Shown here: piece after piece, positions 63,501 through 64,000 of the stretch
Numbering within the stretch: the first letter of the stretch is position 1
Layout of the letters: each line of letters starts with the position of its first letter
Assembly: GCA_041658205.1 (NCBI GenBank)
Contig: JBBAAO010000002.1
Span: 186,001 to 250,000, forward strand
Reading direction: 5' to 3'
Source: Bacteroidota bacterium
GTDB lineage: Bacteria > Bacteroidota > Ignavibacteria > UBA10030 > UBA8401
Length of the DNA stretch: 64,000 nucleotides
Notes under the pieces: generated by a model
Seen by the model: only the letters and a program-made list of their open reading frames with translations
Database searches by the model: none
What the model was told of the DNA's origin: nothing
Translations under genes and position numbers: made by a program

Positions 63501-64000
63501 CTCTGTTGTAGTTCACCGTGGAAGTCCCGGGATTCCATGTACCGCCCGATCCGCTTGTGAGTCCTCCAATGTTTAATGTACTCGAACTGAGATTCAGCGT
63601 ACCGGCTGTGCTGGTAAATGTTCCGGTAAATGTGTGCGTGAGACCTGTTCCAAGATCAAGTGTTCCGCCAGTTCCATCGAGTGTAAATGCACCTCCGTTT
63701 ACATTACCGTTGAATGTTGCTGTGCCGGAGGTCTTCGTTATAGAAACTGTTCCGGTTGTTGTAAAGCCGGCAATGCTTTGCGTTGCCATCGTATTATCAA
63801 TGGTAATTGCAGAAGCATTTGCCGTGAACGTACCGCCGTTATTCACAAAATTACCGCCGAATGTCAGTGCAAAATTACTTGCACTCGTATTCAGGCTGGC
63901 GCCGCTATTAATAGTAAGCGGAACCGAGGCATTGAAGATCTTATCGGCGTTCATCGTAACCTCGCCGATATTGGAAATGATAACACCGCCCGTTGCAGCA
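57523..64000 (-). CDS. Giant secreted repeat protein, C-terminal 2158 residues (5' end off window)
   Basis: The frame stays open through base 64000 (15 more codons upstream of the ATG at 63954), so the true start lies outside. Visible parts from N to C: four 55-residue tandem repeats (QSIPAFNYYNLTSSN), beta-helix-like stretches, two copies of a ~150-residue domain (SADDFGTGAWTSLTGP and SADDSTSGAWTALTGP), about four immunoglobulin-like repeats of 117 residues (FTKMQILVPGETAN), then many short VTISGNGTSTLLG-type repeats to the end (GSFTIDGTLDVTP). No sorting domain seen at the C-terminus. Predicted adhesin of the cell surface. Confidence 0.83.
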   Translation of the reverse strand, partial: AATGGVIISNIGEVTMNADKIFNASVPLTINSGASLNTSASNFALTFGGNFVNNGGTFTANASAITIDNTMATQSIAGFTTTGTVSITKTSGTATFNGNVNGGAFTLDGTGGTLDLGTGLTHTFTGTFTSTAGTLNLSSSTLNIGGLTSGSGGTWNPGTSTVNYNRATGGQSIFGVNYYNLTSSNSSGVNTLVGSIGVSNIFTPSAGALTSAGTSTVDFNNSTGGQSIPAFNYYNLTSSNASGVNTLIGSIGVSNIFTPSAGALTSAGTSTVDFNNSTGGQSIPAFNYYNLTSSNTSGVNTLVGSIGVSNIFTPSAGALTSAGTSTVDFNNSTGGQSIPAFNYYSVTSSNTSGVNTLIGSIGVSNTFSPSAGALTSAGTSTVNFNNAAGSQTIPAFNFNNVTVSNSSGTTTLAGSGTIGIAGIFTPGSQAYSSAGSTVNFNNSTGGQTIPAINYNNLTVSNTSGTTTLASSGTIGIAGTFTPGSQAYTVTSSAISFNGSTGQSLASAFTFNNLTMNNASGVTLSGIATVNGTLTLTSGNITTGAHKVSIGTSGTISGSGGYIVGNLEKTISTSGSPVAVTFEVGDASYYTPINLTFASVSGSGTLTANTTSSYHPQINTSGISTTKHVTRYWTLTNNAVTFPSVDATFNFNTADVVLGSNTSLFIVGRYNSGWTLPTVGTKTSNSTQATGLTAFGDFQVGEVATGVTLTPATGGSSVSADDFGTGAWTSLTGPSIEETVNGDIGLGTIILDVPSGFEFDQSGTAPTVLITGGGTATDNINNATSGTSASVSVSATQITFTVTDVSTGGALNTLTWQNIRIRPTAGYPLATGNITKSGGSFIVGVTDGTTNFGTLTEVRGALSKLVVTLPGETFTEGSGNSGPPTNRTAGSSFTISSITATDQYFNTVTSYSGAKTISYSGPTGQTSYTTSVTFISGVSSTALTTTLYRAQSSTITANDGTYSGPASSSVTVDPAAFSKMQLLVPGESANPGSTGTGKTGSPSAQTAGASFGVTVNAVDAYWNVIAGAPTNTITLTTTDANATMPSPAALSSGTVTFATVTLPTAGSSTITATNTSDVSKTADTSPSITVNAGAFTKMQILVPGETANAGSATGKTGTPSSQTAGSSFSVTVNAVDANWNIVSGAPANTITLTTSDVNATMPSPAALSSGTVTFATVTLPTAGSSTITATNTSDGTKTANTSPSISVGVGAFSKMQTLVPGETADPGSATGKTGIPLSQTAGSSFSVTVNAVDANWNIITSAPANTITLTTSDVNASMPSPAALSSGTVTFATVTLPTATSSTITATNTSDGTKTANTSSSITVNAGTLNKLQVIVDGETAVPGSVAGKMGTPVAAGIGTPFVFTVNAVDANWNIVNATNTITITSTDGAATLPPDAALVGGTKDFTLTLNTAGVWTITASNVGGPPPTAGTSASITAASITITPATGGGSISADDSTSGAWTALTGPLYGEAASANVGTGTIIMNAPSGFIFDVGGIAPTVLVTRIAGAGANSRNINAVASGTSLAITSISTTQITFTVSSSSNTGVTNSLTWQNVRVRPNISYPLASGNITKSGTASMVGVTNGVTNFGTLTEILGAPKTWSGLGDGTSWNDAANWSPAGVPTGANDVTIGANTINVNVAALAHDITINNASASVTIPTGISLSATNNYAQSNGTLNTATIFPAVTGTTSITGGTVNYNSTGSQNVAAITYSNLTISGNGTSTLLGTVSINGDLTVSGGTLDLTSFTADRSISGGALTIAASCTLRIGGTGTIPANYTSQVFDPTSTIDFYGTTQTIPAGTYPNVTASNSGGSVTLGGNIIVVGDLNISCSTFDLTSFTANRSAAGGTLTIAALCTLRIGGTGTSLPINYTTHAFDPTSHIDYYGTGQTVPAGTYDNLIVSGAGTTITLSANVDVVGNLTVSDGTLDLSTFTANRTTSGGTLSVGSGGTLRISGTNAIPASYTTYTFDPASTVEFYGTSQSIAALNYGNLTVSASGTITLANTGTIGIAGTFTKGAATYVTTGSTIDYNGTGAQSIAAFSYNNLSLSTGGIKTFAGGTTQIAGALTITGATANATANSSTIEYNGTLAQAVTVMTYFDLVFTNGGLKTIAGSVIVNTNVLINSGASVLISAPGILTVHGDVDNSGSFTIDGTLDVTP
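59990..61080 (-). repeat. 351-bp tandem repeats (117 residues) in the giant protein
   Basis: Words CATTTTTGAAAACGC (60358), CATTTTTGTAAATGC (60710) and CATTTTTGAAAATGCC (61062) mark the period of 351-352 bases. Each codes for an immunoglobulin-like unit of the form KMQILVPGETA to NTSPSITV. At least three full copies. Confidence 0.85.
62843..63503 (-). repeat. 165-bp tandem repeats (55 residues), four copies
   Basis: The word TTATTAAAG begins at 62843, 63008, 63173 and 63338, a constant 165 bases. Copies are highly alike at base level. They encode QSIPAFNYYNLTSSNxSG and repeat neighbours. Recent expansion or gene conversion is likely. Confidence 0.9.

Noticed and set aside
62843..63503. CRISPR-like periodic repeats
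   Set aside because: Repeats are 165 bases, continuous and in frame inside a coding gene, without spacers or Cas genes.

Overview
The window looks like a chromosomal segment of a Bacteroidota/Ignavibacteria-type bacterium. This is an inference from protein features: C-terminal sorting domains of the type IX secretion kind beginning NYPNPFNPSTTI (19.6-22.7 kb) and NYPNPFNGSTTIEYD (48.3-53.2 kb), a SusC-like TonB-dependent receptor with an N-terminal carboxypeptidase-regulatory domain, and typical Shine-Dalgarno starts. No rRNA, tRNA, CRISPR or phage structural gene was seen.

Layout. (1) 1-9 kb, minus strand: a tightly packed surface-sugar operon (KdsC-like phosphatase, flippase-like membrane protein, GT-B-like protein, SpsF-like cytidylyltransferase, two-subunit transketolase, class III aminotransferase, SDR, NeuB-family synthase, and a partial fatty-acid hydroxylase running off the left edge). 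(2) 9.4-32 kb: a phosphate-homeostasis supercluster. It holds ppk-sixA-ppx plus a metallophosphoesterase (minus), olsB-olsA for phosphate-free ornithine lipids, a TonB receptor, a sorted beta-helix protein with an internally duplicated domain, an M28 peptidase with a PstS-like lipoprotein (minus), a receiverless PhoB-type DNA-binding protein, an OprP/OprO-like porin, pstSCAB and phoU. Several of these genes are preceded by tandem 7-bp TTAACA-like repeats spaced every 11 bp, which I read as Pho boxes. (3) 32-40.5 kb: accessory genes (GH2 glycosidase, DinD-like protein, one-domain asparaginase, DUF6624 protein, tiny AraC-like regulator, an unknown helical protein) and a family of three short TA-flanked inverted-repeat elements (MITE-like). 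(4) 40.58-45.93 kb: an integron-type gene-cassette array with no integrase in the window. It has four same-strand single-ORF cassettes separated by attC-like sites, with the expected complementarity between cassette starts and attC left ends. (5) 46-47 kb: three small genes (DUF5763-like, DUF3761-like lipoprotein, WYL-like). (6) 47-64 kb, minus strand: a block of secreted repeat-rich surface proteins (two lipoproteins, a 1628-residue Big-1/dockerin/sorting-domain protein, two related adhesin-like proteins and the C-terminal 2158 residues of a giant related protein).

The most unusual elements are the cassette array, the tandem Pho-box arrays together with a receiverless PhoB-like regulator, and the MITE-like family, one copy of which supplies the stop codon of a neighbouring gene.
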